Shown: positions 44,752 through 52,476, numbered from the stretch's first letter. The stretch is DNA of 53,322 nt from an uncultured Collinsella sp. (GCA_958437935.1 CAUBPS010000016.1:1-53322); one strand, 5' to 3'. Numbers and translations: made by a program. Notes: a model not told the origin generated them from the letters alone.

Positions 44752-45219
44752 TTAGGCTTCGTCGACGATCTTAAGGCCGCGGGTCTGGTCGATCTCGTTG
44801 AGGAGGTTAACGCGACGCTCGTGACGGCCGCCCTCGAACTCGGCGTCGAGCCACTCGTCGACGATCATCTTAGCGAGCTCGGAGCCAACGACGCGGGCGC
44901 CAAAGGCGAGCACGTTGGTGTTGTTGTGCATACGGGAGAGCTTGGCGCTGAAGGGCTCGGAGCACACGACGGCGCGTACGCCCTCGACCTTGTTGGCAGC
45001 CAGGCTGATCCCGACGCCGGTACCGCAGATCAGGATGCCCAGGTCGACGTCGCCGTTGGCAACGGCCTTACCCACCTTGTAGCCGGCGATGGGGTAGTCA
45101 AAGCTCTCGGAGGTGTCGGTGCCAAAGTTCACGACCTCGCAGCCGCGCTCCTTCAGGTGCTCGGAAATGATGTTCTTGAGCTCGACGGCGGCGTGGTCGT
45201 TACCGATACCGATCTTCAT
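44752..45219 (-). CDS. rpiB: Ribose-5-phosphate isomerase B
   Basis: Interconverts ribose-5-phosphate and ribulose-5-phosphate. The 155-aa RpiB/LacAB-fold enzyme shows IGNDHAAVELKN, FDYPIAGYKVG and the catalytic Cys region GILICGTGVGISLAANK. ATG 45219 has AGAGAGGAA upstream. Convergent with ndk. Confidence 0.94.
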   Translation of the reverse strand: MKIGIGNDHAAVELKNIISEHLKERGCEVVNFGTDTSESFDYPIAGYKVGKAVANGDVDLGILICGTGVGISLAANKVEGVRAVVCSEPFSAKLSRMHNNTNVLAFGARVVGSELAKMIVDEWLDAEFEGGRHERRVNLLNEIDQTRGLKIVDEA

Positions 45220-45491
45220 AGATGGTTCCTCTCTGGTCTGTGCGGCGCAAATGCTAAAGGTGTTTACCGCGTTCGACTGCATGATAGCGCGACTTTTGTG
45301 TAAACGCTCGGGCGTTTTTTGATCAAACGCTTTAGCAGGCAACAAGACCCGCTTTTCATGAATGAATGCCGCCAGTTTGTGCTTGAGCGCCGTCCGCCGG
45401 AACCATGGTTGCGGTTTTTGATGCATTGTTATCAAATAGAAGAGCTAATTATTTTTGAGAGACCAGCCCGTTATGCAAGCAGGAGATACCT

Positions 45492-46811
45492 ATGCCTACC
45501 GATTCCCTTCGTGATGCCGCGTTTTGCGATGTTTTGAACCGCGAGCTTGTCTGTGCGCTCGGCTGCACCGAGCCTATTGCCGTTGCCTATGCAGCGGCGT
45601 TGGCGAGCCAGACGCTCGGTTGCGAACCCGATCATATGGACGTTGCCTGCTCGGGCAACATCATCAAGAACGTTAAGAGCGTGACCGTGCCCAACTCGGG
45701 CGGTATGCACGGTATTGAGGCCGCGGCCGTGCTGGGTGCCGTGGGCGGCGACGCTAAGAGCGCGCTTGAGGTGCTCGAGAGCGTTAACGATGAAGACCGC
45801 GCTCGTGTGGCCGAGCTCCTCGCCGACGCCGGCTACTGCGATGTGTCGCTTGTCGAGGGTGTGCCCAACCTCTACATCAAGGTGACCGCCACGGCCGGGG
45901 GCCATACCGCAGTCGTCGAGATTACCGACCACCACACCAATGTCACGTGCCATACGCTCGACGGTATTCCGGTGTGCGGCAAGTCGGCGGGGGAGTGCGC
46001 CGCCTGCGCCGAGCGCGTGGTGGCTGAGCGGGCGGCGGATAAGGCCGACACGCCCATGTCGATTGAGTCCATCATCGACTTTATCGAGGACGGCGACATT
46101 GAGGGCGCTCGCGCTGCCGTTGAACGTCAGATTGAGCTGAACGGCGCGATCAGTGCCGAGGGCCTCGCGCACGCTTGGGGCGCCGAGGTGGGCCGTACGC
46201 TGCTGGGCGCTCGTGCCGATGACGTCGCCTGCCGTGCCCGTGCCCGTGCGGCCGCCGGGTCCGACGCCCGCATGAACGGCTGCGCGCTGCCGGTCGCCAT
46301 TGTGTGCGGCTCGGGCAATCAGGGCATTACCTGCGCCTTGCCCGTCATGGAGTATGCCGAATACCTGCGCTGCGACCACGAGCGCCTGGTGCGCGCCGTG
46401 ATGCTGTCCGATCTTATCGCCGTGCATATCAAGAGCTATATTGGTGCGCTCTCGGCGTTTTGCGGTGCTATCTGCGCCGCGTGCGGCGCCGGCGCTGCGA
46501 TTACCTGGCTGTGCGGTGGCACGCGCGAGCAGATTGGCGCGACGGTTTCGAACACGCTCGGTAACGTTGGCGGCATCGTGTGCGATGGCGCCAAGGCGAG
46601 CTGTGCCGCCAAGATTTCGGCTGCCGTCGATGCGGCGATTCTGGGACATGACATGGCCATGCAGGGGCGTGGCTTCCGTGCCGGCGAGGGCCTGATCCAA
46701 GATACCGTTGAGCAGACGATCGCCAGCATGGGCTACGTAGGCCGCGTGGGCATGAAGGACACCGACGTCGAGATCCTCAACATCATGATCGGCAAAACCC
46801 AGGTGTGTTAG
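45492..46811 (+). CDS. cyuA: L-cysteine desulfidase / serine dehydratase-like (UPF0597, CyuA family)
   Basis: Family members split L-cysteine to sulfide, ammonia and pyruvate with a [4Fe-4S] cluster. The 439-aa product has the N-terminal CALGCTEPIAVAYA, the block VACSGNIIKNVKSV, VPNSGGMHG, GSGNQGIT, and the C-terminal FCGAICAACGAGA and GNVGGIVCDGAK with conserved Cys residues. No cyuP transporter or cyuR regulator is beside it. CAGGAG lies upstream of the ATG. The stop codon touches a 12-bp hairpin. Confidence 0.9.
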   Translation: MPTDSLRDAAFCDVLNRELVCALGCTEPIAVAYAAALASQTLGCEPDHMDVACSGNIIKNVKSVTVPNSGGMHGIEAAAVLGAVGGDAKSALEVLESVNDEDRARVAELLADAGYCDVSLVEGVPNLYIKVTATAGGHTAVVEITDHHTNVTCHTLDGIPVCGKSAGECAACAERVVAERAADKADTPMSIESIIDFIEDGDIEGARAAVERQIELNGAISAEGLAHAWGAEVGRTLLGARADDVACRARARAAAGSDARMNGCALPVAIVCGSGNQGITCALPVMEYAEYLRCDHERLVRAVMLSDLIAVHIKSYIGALSAFCGAICAACGAGAAITWLCGGTREQIGATVSNTLGNVGGIVCDGAKASCAAKISAAVDAAILGHDMAMQGRGFRAGEGLIQDTVEQTIASMGYVGRVGMKDTDVEILNIMIGKTQVC

Positions 46812-46838
46812 TTACGCGGTTTTACCAAACCGCGTAAC
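46811..46838. terminator. Hairpin at the end of cyuA
   Basis: A perfect 12-bp stem GTTACGCGGTTT / AAACCGCGTAAC with loop TACC. It begins on the last base of the cyuA stop codon and has no T tract after it. Confidence 0.6.
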
Positions 46839-46843
46839 CGGTC

Positions 46844-46952
46844 GACGCTGCAAGCCCGCCAGAGCGGCAATCTGACGTTCAGCTTCGGCGGCATGACCAG
46901 AAGGTCAATGCCGCCTCGTTTCAAGGCACCTTGCTCGCTCTGGCGGGCTTTC
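46844..46952. repeat. Structured element F, copy 1
   Basis: Starts GACGCTGC. The closing stem 46852-46866 / 46936-46950 has 15 perfect pairs. Inside are CTGA-CGT-TCAG, a hairpin with arms GGCGGCATGACC / GGTCAATGCCGCC (one bulge), and CAAGGCACCTTG. Copy 2 (51511-51619) has the same length and order. Three closing-stem pairs differ between the copies and all three are kept by compensatory changes. Transcribed strand unknown. The IS110-family element has inserted 3-5 bp beyond its end. Confidence 0.75.
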
Positions 46953-46974
46953 GCTCATATGACCCAATCCGCTG

Positions 46975-47230
46975 TCAAGAGCCACAATGGCCCCGCCGAC
47001 CGCTTGCAATCGGTCGGCGGGGCCTGCCGTTGAACCCGTCCCGGTCCGCCCCCGGCATGTCGTCGACGCCTTCGGCTCAGTCTCATATCCGCGGATACCG
47101 TTCTGTCGACCCGCACTCCATTCCTTCGGCGGGGTTCCCCAAGTCTGTCGAGGCGCATGCGGAGGGCTCCGCGCGCACAGCGAAATAGGGGGTATCCCCG
47201 AAGGCCGCCCGGCTCGCCGGGACGGGGGCT
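46975..47230 (-). ncRNA. Predicted bridge (seeker) RNA of the IS element
   Basis: Read on the minus strand, after the transposase. A stem (47198-47204 with 47123-47129) encloses an internal loop whose two strands hold TTTCGCT (complement of 47179-47185) and CGACAGAC (complement of 47143-47150), separated by an inner GC-rich hairpin. These match the left flank (46949-46955) and complement the right flank (48483-48490). Further on, ATATGAG (complement of 47082-47088) complements the element's own end plus core (46954-46960). The RNA ends in a perfect 14-bp hairpin near 46989-47023. Boundaries are estimates. Confidence 0.6.
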
Positions 47231-47234
47231 ATGT

Positions 47235-48356
47235 CTATTCCGCGCCCTCCCGGCACATCATGCCGAGGGCCCAGAGCCACCTCACGAGCTCCGCCGCGGT
47301 GGCCGCGTTGGCCTTCGCCTGGGGCATGCCGCGGGCGAGCATCTCCTCGCGCCGCCGCAGGAGCCGCTCGGACCCCTTCCTCCCGTGCATCCTTATCTCG
47401 AGGGGCACGCCCGTGTCCCTTGGCATGAGCTTCGGCTGGTGCCGTGCCGCGGCGTAGCACCATGAACCCTCAACGGCCAGCTTCCTCACGAGCGCGTTGC
47501 CCGCACCGCTGATGCCTCCGAGCCGCACGGAGTCGCCACTCGACCTCTGACTCGGCGCGAGGCCGAAATAGGCCGTGACCTGCCTTCCGGAACGGAACCT
47601 CGTGAAGTCGCCGACCTCGGCCGAGAAGGCTGCGGCCAGCGCGAAGGCGCAGCCCTTGATCGACTGGAGGGCGGCCACCTCCGCGGCGATCGGGCTGGCA
47701 TCCACGGCCGCCCTGTACTCGGAGAGCAGGTCCGCCCGGGCCTCCGCCGCGGCCTCGACCTCGTTCCTCAGGGCGGCGAGCGTCCGGACCCCGCCATCGT
47801 CCTCCGGCCTGACCTTGTCGAGCCACCTCAGGAAGTCGTAGGTCCAGTACTTCCTCGGGTTGCCGGCGGGCGTGGTGCCGCCGTAGACGTAGCCGCGGCG
47901 GGCCAGGAACGCCAGGAGCCGCTGCTTCGCCGCCGCGAGCCTCGCGGTCGCCGCGTCGTGCGCGGCGGCGAGGTCCCTGAGCCCCTCGATCTCGGGGGAC
48001 GGCACCCATACCGGGGTGATGTCGTGCGACAGTATCGCCTTGGCCATCCTGGCGGCGTCGTTCCTGTCGTTCTTGGAGGCCGAGTCGGCGGCCGACCTGG
48101 GGATCTTCGAGACCGCGGCGACGACGCACTCGACGCCGAGCCCGGCGAGCTCCCTCTGCGGGGCGAAGCCGAGGTAGCCGCTCTCGTAGGCGGCGAGCGA
48201 CGGGCCGGGGAACCCGTCCATCCAGGCGGCGATCTCGCCCCAGGGGTTGCCGGGGAACCTCCTCGTCACGGCCTCGCCGGTGTCCGCGTCGAGGGCGCAG
48301 ACGGTGGTCGACCTCAGGTGGACGTCCATCCCGAACGCGGTAGAATACTTTGGCAT
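47235..48356 (-). CDS. IS110/IS1111-family transposase (DEDD recombinase)
   Basis: A 373-aa recombinase with the N-terminal RuvC-like DEDD domain (D11 in GMDVHLRST, E58 in AAYESGYLGF, D97 and D100 in SKNDRNDAARMA), a coiled-coil middle region, and the C-terminal Transposase_20 domain with YFGLAPSQRSSGDSV and ISGAGNALVRKLAVEGSW, which holds the Ser expected to act as second nucleophile. The frame is intact. GC content and codon use are higher than in the neighbours, in keeping with transfer. GGGAGG precedes the ATG. Confidence 0.93.
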   Translation of the reverse strand: MPKYSTAFGMDVHLRSTTVCALDADTGEAVTRRFPGNPWGEIAAWMDGFPGPSLAAYESGYLGFAPQRELAGLGVECVVAAVSKIPRSAADSASKNDRNDAARMAKAILSHDITPVWVPSPEIEGLRDLAAAHDAATARLAAAKQRLLAFLARRGYVYGGTTPAGNPRKYWTYDFLRWLDKVRPEDDGGVRTLAALRNEVEAAAEARADLLSEYRAAVDASPIAAEVAALQSIKGCAFALAAAFSAEVGDFTRFRSGRQVTAYFGLAPSQRSSGDSVRLGGISGAGNALVRKLAVEGSWCYAAARHQPKLMPRDTGVPLEIRMHGRKGSERLLRRREEMLARGMPQAKANAATAAELVRWLWALGMMCREGAE

Positions 48357-48517
48357 GGGAGCCTCCCAACCTCGTTGCGGCGCGGCTGCGCCTATGGCAC
48401 TTCAACATCATTGTCGCAGCCCCGACCCGCGGTCACGAGCGGGGGCTCCTATCTTTTTAGTGCCCTCGGATTGGGTCATAGTGTCTGTCGTTGCCAAAAC
48501 ATCGGCGTTGCCGGAGT

Positions 48518-48570
48518 AGTCGTTGGGGACGTTCTTGTTTGACTAGTTTTTTAGAACGTCCCCAACGACT
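48518..48570. repeat. Hairpin D at the end of the second HAD gene
   Basis: Perfect 18-bp arms 48518-48535 and 48553-48570 (AGTCGTTGGGGACGTTCT and complement) with a 17-nt T-rich loop. It lies 5 bp from the HAD stop codon. No T tract follows on the minus strand. Confidence 0.75.
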
Positions 48571-48575
48571 AACCC

Positions 48576-49334
48576 TTACGACAGTTCGTCGGCTACTTGG
48601 TGCTCGTAGAAGGCTTCTACTACGGCGTTGAAGTCGCGGGCGAAGTCTTTCATGGTTCCGCGCCAGGTGGCTCGGCCGGGTTTTCCCTGACCAACATAGG
48701 CAGTCTGAATGCCGCAGGCGGGGCTGGGGAAGTCACGCTTGGGGTCGTTGCCCACCATAAGGACCTCGTGCGGCTCGAGCCCCATCACCTGAAGCTGCTC
48801 TAGATAGTAGGTGGCATCGGGCTTGCAGCGGGTGGTGTTTCCCATGTGCGTGACGAGCTCAAAGGGGGCGTCGGCCAGGTCACCCCAACCCATGCGGCAC
48901 TCGATGGCCCCCTGCGGAAAGCTGGGGTTGGTGAAGAGCGCGCAGCGCAGCCCTGCGTCCTGTACGGCCTGAAGCGCGGCGTGTGCGCCCGGCATGGCGT
49001 GGGCGTTGATGACGTCGTCGTTCTTGTATGGAAGAACTTCGCGATCGTAGTAGGTAAATGCCTCGTAGATGATAGGATCGGAGAGGCAGATGCCGCACCT
49101 GCGCTCGACCTCGGTGCGGTAAAACTCAAGATTGGTGCGGTTGTCCGTGCCGCTTCGGCGGTTGGCGTTGAGGTCGACCAGGATGGTGCCGAGGCGTGCC
49201 ATCGTGCCACCGCGGCTGCGGCGCCCGATATCCGCGAGCATCGACGAGACATCCTTAAAATAGCGAAGGATGAACGCGTTGAGGTTGATGCTAAGAAGCG
49301 TCTCGTCCATATCGAAAACGACTGCTTTGAGCAC
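48576..49334 (-). CDS. HAD-family hydrolase
   Basis: A 252-aa HAD-like hydrolase, subclass I type. Motif I is VVFDMDETLLS, motif II is near LFTNPSFPQG, and motif IV region LMVGNDPKRDFPSPACGI. The overall layout with a helical cap fits the YjjG/phosphoglycolate-phosphatase group; the substrate is unknown. Motif IV has GND-PKRD rather than the commoner GDS-xxD. GAAAGGTG precedes the ATG. Divergent from rpsA. Confidence 0.88.
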   Translation of the reverse strand: MLKAVVFDMDETLLSINLNAFILRYFKDVSSMLADIGRRSRGGTMARLGTILVDLNANRRSGTDNRTNLEFYRTEVERRCGICLSDPIIYEAFTYYDREVLPYKNDDVINAHAMPGAHAALQAVQDAGLRCALFTNPSFPQGAIECRMGWGDLADAPFELVTHMGNTTRCKPDATYYLEQLQVMGLEPHEVLMVGNDPKRDFPSPACGIQTAYVGQGKPGRATWRGTMKDFARDFNAVVEAFYEHQVADELS

Positions 49335-49649
49335 GCGGGCACCTTTCTCGAAATAACGTTCCAGAATCGTTGGTTCCGGATACTTTACCCCAAAGCCGTA
49401 TGCCTAACGGCCAATCGTCAACTTACGGAGACGGTCGTCCACAAGATTGCGAAAAAGTCTCCATACGAGTAAAAAATCGCAGTTCGCGCTTGAAATCGAA
49501 GTAATTTCCCCGTAATCTATACGAACGTGATTGCATAAGCGTCACATTAGTATCTGTCGGCTCCCGAGTGTTCCTAAACGTTGTGTGCTTGTCGCACCCT
49601 TCTGTAGGTCCTAGCAATCGGGGCCCCGTAGTTCGAAAGGGGTCCACCT
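49335..49649 (+). other. HAD-rpsA intergenic region
   Basis: A 315-bp gene-free stretch between divergent genes. It holds the rpsA promoter (49490-49518) and an rpsA leader of about 125 nt with a short GC palindrome (CGGGGCCCCG, 49619-49628). A leader of this size could carry S1 autoregulation; nothing more specific is visible. The HAD promoter must also be here but is not clear. Confidence 0.5.
49490..49518 (+). promoter_or_regulatory. Promoter of rpsA
   Basis: TTGAAA (49490-49495) and TAATCT (49513-49518) with a 17-bp spacer. Confidence 0.6.
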
Positions 49650-50816
49650 TTGAGTGAGATTCAGAACTCGTCCATTTTCTCTCTTGACGATGTCAACGAG
49701 GAGGAGATGAACAACCTCATCGACGGTACGATTACCGACTTTGATGAGGGCGATCTCGTTAACGGCACTGTCGTTAAGATCGAGCATGACGAGGTGCTCG
49801 TTGACATCGGATTCAAGTCCGAGGGCGTTATCCCGGTCCGCGAGCTGTCCATCCGCAAGGACGCTAACCCTGCAGACATCGTTGCACTCGGTGATCCCAT
49901 CGAGGCCCTGGTTCTCCAGAAGGAGGACAAGGACGGTCGTCTGGTCCTCTCCAAGAAGCGTGCTGAGTACGAGCGTGCTTGGAACCGCATCGAGGAGAAG
50001 TTCAACTCTGGCGAGAACGTCGAGGGCGAGGTTATCGAGGTTGTCAAGGGCGGCCTGATCCTCGACATCGGCCTGCGTGGCTTCCTGCCCGCTTCCCTCG
50101 TCGACCTCCGTCGTGTCAAGGACCTCACCTCCTACATGGGCACCCGCATCGAGGCCCGCGTCATCGAGATGGACCGCAACCGTAACAACGTTGTCCTCTC
50201 CCGTCGCGTCGTGCTCGAGGAGTCCCGTAAGGCCGAGCGCTCTGAGATCCTGTCCAAGCTCAAGTCTGGCATGCGTCTCCAGGGCACCGTTTCCTCCATC
50301 GTCGACTTCGGCGCCTTCGTCGACCTCGGCGGTATCGACGGCCTCATCCACATCTCCGAGCTCTCCTGGAACCACGTCAACCATCCTTCCGAGGTTGTCA
50401 AGGTCGGCCAGGAAGTCGAGGTCGAGGTTCTCGACGTCGATCTCAACCGCGAGCGCATCTCCCTGGGTCTCAAGCAGACCACCGAGGATCCGTGGCGCGC
50501 ACTGGTCAAGAAGTACCCCGTCGGCGCTATCGTCGAGGGCACTGTGACCAAGCTTGTCCCGTTCGGCGCTTTCGTCGACTTGGGCGAGGGCATCGAGGGC
50601 CTGGTGCACATCTCCGAGATGGCCAACAAGCACGTCGATCAGCCTTCTCAGGTCACCCACGTGGGCGACAAGGTTCAGGTCAAGGTCATGGAGATCGACC
50701 TCGACCGTCGTCGCATCTCCCTGTCCATGAAGTCCGCTGCTGAGACTCTGGGCGTCGAGATCGAGGTTACCCCGCTGCCTTCCGAGAAGAAGGACGAGGA
50801 GACCGACGCCGAGTAA
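49650..50816 (+). CDS. rpsA: 30S ribosomal protein S1
   Basis: Binds mRNA on the 30S subunit and helps initiation. The 388-aa product has four S1 domains (about 28-98, 115-182, 200-270 and 285-356), the form usual for Gram-positive bacteria rather than the six of proteobacteria. The third and fourth have the classic RNA-binding strands (GTVSSIVDFGAFVDLGGIDG and GTVTKLVPFGAFVDLGEGIE). The start is TTG 49650, with GAAAGGGG 7 nt upstream; no ATG in frame fits the family start. Confidence 0.95.
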   Translation: MSEIQNSSIFSLDDVNEEEMNNLIDGTITDFDEGDLVNGTVVKIEHDEVLVDIGFKSEGVIPVRELSIRKDANPADIVALGDPIEALVLQKEDKDGRLVLSKKRAEYERAWNRIEEKFNSGENVEGEVIEVVKGGLILDIGLRGFLPASLVDLRRVKDLTSYMGTRIEARVIEMDRNRNNVVLSRRVVLEESRKAERSEILSKLKSGMRLQGTVSSIVDFGAFVDLGGIDGLIHISELSWNHVNHPSEVVKVGQEVEVEVLDVDLNRERISLGLKQTTEDPWRALVKKYPVGAIVEGTVTKLVPFGAFVDLGEGIEGLVHISEMANKHVDQPSQVTHVGDKVQVKVMEIDLDRRRISLSMKSAAETLGVEIEVTPLPSEKKDEETDAE

Positions 50817-50840
50817 ATCGGTTTGACGATCATTTGTTTT

Positions 50841-50876
50841 AAGGGATCCGCCTGAAAGGGCGGGTCCCTTTTTGTT
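50841..50876 (+). terminator. Terminator after rpsA
   Basis: A 12-bp stem AAGGGATCCGCC / GGCGGGTCCCTT (one G-U) with loop TGAAAG, followed by T-rich TTTGTTTT. Confidence 0.9.
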
Positions 50877-51122
50877 TTGCGAGCGAAACGGCAGATTGCC
50901 GCCTAGGTCGTCCGTTAGCTATTGAGTTGTCGCGGCATGAAAAAACGCCGACATCCCGCCTCGGGGAGGAGGCGGGAACGCACCGAGTAGACGGAGGGGT
51001 GCGGAGCGCGGTCGCGTCTCGACTGACGACGTTGCCCATCGACGGGACTATTGTAACGCATGGGCGGTTCTTGGTTTATCGTGTCGAGCGCGCGTGTTGT
51101 GTCGTCTCGTGTGCTGACGGTG

Positions 51123-51131
51123 TGCTACACT
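51123..51131 (+). promoter_or_regulatory. Extended -10 promoter of rnpB
   Basis: TGC-TACACT (51123-51131) is an extended -10 element about 10 nt before the 5' end of RNase P RNA. A TTGTGT further upstream (51097-51102) is too far (23 bp) to be a normal -35. Confidence 0.5.
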
Positions 51132-51140
51132 CTTGCACTG

Positions 51141-51500
51141 CTGAGTGGGCCAGACGGTTGCGCGATGTACTGCTTGCGGTACGCGTGAGGAAAGTCCGGG
51201 CTCCAGAGGGCGGGATGCCGGCTAACGGCCGGGCGGAGTGATCCGACGGAAAGCGCCGCAGAAAAGAAGACTCCCACCTGCGCCGCAAGGCGTAAAGGGA
51301 AAAGCTGAAACGGTGGTGTAAGAGACCACCAGCGTCGTGGCAACACGGCGGCTTGGCAAGCCCCATCCGGAGCAAGCGCGAATAGGAACGCTATGGGCCG
51401 GCCCGGTCCGCGTTCGGGTAGCGTGCGTGGAGCTGCACGGTAACGTGCAGACAAGATAAATGACCGTTCACGACAGAACCCGGCTTATAGGCCCACTCAG
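51141..51500 (+). ncRNA. rnpB: RNase P RNA (type A)
   Basis: Catalytic RNA that matures tRNA 5' ends. The 5' end CTGAGTGGGCCAGACGGTTG pairs with the 3' end TAGGCCCACTCAG (closing helix P1). The conserved cores are present: GAGGAAAGTCCGGGCTCC (P4 5' part), AACGGCCGGGCGG, and near the 3' end ACAGAACCCGGCTTATAGG, which contains the tRNA-CCA-contact and the P4 3' strand. Length of about 360 nt fits actinobacterial A-type RNAs. Confidence 0.96.
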
Positions 51501-51510
51501 CTTTCTTGTT

Positions 51511-51619
51511 GACGCTGCGAACCCGCCAGCGCGGCAATCTGCCTTTCAAGCCTTCGGTCATGACCAAAAGGTCAATGCCCTCGTCTTTCAAGGCACCTTG
51601 CTCGCGCTGACGGGTTCTC
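51511..51619. repeat. Structured element F, copy 2
   Basis: Starts 11 nt after rnpB with GACGCTGC. Closing stem 51519-51533 / 51603-51617 has 14 of 15 pairs (one C-A mismatch). The hairpin GACC-AAAA-GGTC and the CAAGGCACCTTG segment match copy 1. Three closing-stem pairs differ from copy 1 with both sides changed (A-T to G-C, G-C to A-T, A-T to C-G). It may be co-transcribed with rnpB as a 3' extension. Confidence 0.75.
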
Positions 51620-51625
51620 ACCTTC

Positions 51626-51723
51626 GACGGCGTCAGCTGGCCGATTTGGCGCTCATTCGTCGGTCGCCGCCATAAGGCGTGCTCCCTCCTCTTTCGGGCC
51701 AAATCGACTCAGCTGACGCCGTC
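51626..51723 (+). repeat. Long hairpin G after element F copy 2
   Basis: Arms 51626-51650 and 51698-51723 pair over GACGGCGTCAGCTG (14 bp) and CGATTTGGC (9 bp) with a small internal loop; an inner GCC / GGC hairpin forms the tip. TCTCGCTGTTTTT follows, so it may be the rnpB-unit terminator. Confidence 0.6.
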
Positions 51724-51834
51724 TCGCTGTTTTTGCCTGGTCATCGGTATTGCCGTTCTATTTACCGGGGTCAACGGTACGGCCTTTGCCGTATTATTGA
51801 GGCTGTTTGTTGCTTTGCTTGTTGTTGAGGGGCT

Positions 51835-52473
51835 TTGTTGGACAGCTATTTTACTTTGCAATCGAATGTTGAGGCTATGGGCGAGTTTGTCGACCGCAAG
51901 AGTCGTTTTATTGCCCAGCTGGTCCATATTGAGTCCGAGGACGAGGCAAATGCCTTTATCGAGATGGTTCGCAAGCGCCATTACGATGCTCGTCATAATG
52001 TGCCCGCATGGATTTTGGTCGATGGGCGTGAGCGCCAGAGCGACGACGGTGAGCCGAGCCGTACGAGTGGCATGCCGACGCTCGAGGTGCTTCGCGGTGC
52101 GGGGCTCAAAAATGTTTGCTGTGTGGTGACGCGCTATTTTGGCGGCACGTTGTTGGGACCAGGTGGTCTGGTGCGCGCCTATACGGCGGCGACACAGGCG
52201 GCGGTGGCTGCGGCCCAGCAGGCCGGGCAGATCGTCGAGATGACAAGTGTCGTGCCCGTTGACGTGCATGTGGCCTATCCGCAGTATGAGCAGGTGCTTC
52301 GCTTGGCGCAGGATTCCGGCGCCAAGGTTTCGGACACGGACTATGCGGACGCCGTGACGATTCATTTGGTATTTAAGGCGGGGGAGCAGGAGCCGTTTTG
52401 CGCAAAGACGCGCGAGCTTATGGCTGGCCGCGAGGAGATCGAGGTCGGCACTCCCGAGTTTGCCGAGTTTTAA
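51835..52473 (+). CDS. yigZ: YigZ/IMPACT-family protein
   Basis: A 212-aa protein of the UPF0029/IMPACT family. It has the N-terminal IMPACT domain (FVDRKSRFIAQLVHI, DDGEPSRTSGMPTLEVL, RYFGGTLLGPGGLVRAY) and the C-terminal DUF1949 ferredoxin-like domain. Bacterial function is not settled; eukaryotic IMPACT acts on GCN2 signalling. It starts at TTG 51835 or 51838, with GAGGGG upstream and no ATG that would retain the family N-terminus. A very strong terminator follows. Confidence 0.92.
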   Translation: MLDSYFTLQSNVEAMGEFVDRKSRFIAQLVHIESEDEANAFIEMVRKRHYDARHNVPAWILVDGRERQSDDGEPSRTSGMPTLEVLRGAGLKNVCCVVTRYFGGTLLGPGGLVRAYTAATQAAVAAAQQAGQIVEMTSVVPVDVHVAYPQYEQVLRLAQDSGAKVSDTDYADAVTIHLVFKAGEQEPFCAKTRELMAGREEIEVGTPEFAEF

Positions 52474-52476
52474 CGG

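Larger units (their letters stand above)
46956..48486 (-). mobile_element. IS110/IS1111-family insertion sequence
   Basis: A 1,531-bp element, counting one copy of a CT core dinucleotide (copies at 46954-46955 and 48485-48486). Subterminal inverted repeats TATGACCCAATCCG (46958-46971) and CGGATTGGGTCATA (48467-48480) are perfect over 14 bp, which fits the IS1111 group. One transposase gene fills 47235-48356 and the 3' non-coding part (about 260 bp) carries a predicted guide RNA. No target duplication beyond the CT is seen, as expected for this family. A hairpin (48415-48445, T-rich side on plus) lies inside the transposase-upstream end. Confidence 0.88.
50817..51140 (+). other. rpsA-rnpB intergenic region
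   Basis: A 324-bp stretch with no gene. It begins with the rpsA terminator and includes a short palindrome CCCGCCTC / GAGGCGGG (about 50957-50976). The rnpB promoter is at its end. Nothing else can be supported. Confidence 0.5.

Noticed and set aside
46844..46952. Element F as the recognised target of the IS element
   Set aside because: The IS guides match the junction just outside F copy 1, and the corresponding bases after F copy 2 differ, so F itself is not the guide target.
47470..48411. 313-codon Arg/Gly-rich minus-strand frame inside the IS element
   Set aside because: Out-of-frame shadow of the transposase with composition typical of high-GC artefacts.
51391..51702. Minus-strand frame crossing rnpB and element F, with a 30-codon stretch similar to one opposite element F copy 1
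   Set aside because: Both F copies stay open in this frame without indels, but the frame has no ribosome site, crosses the RNase P RNA, and the paired changes between copies keep a stem rather than a protein sequence.
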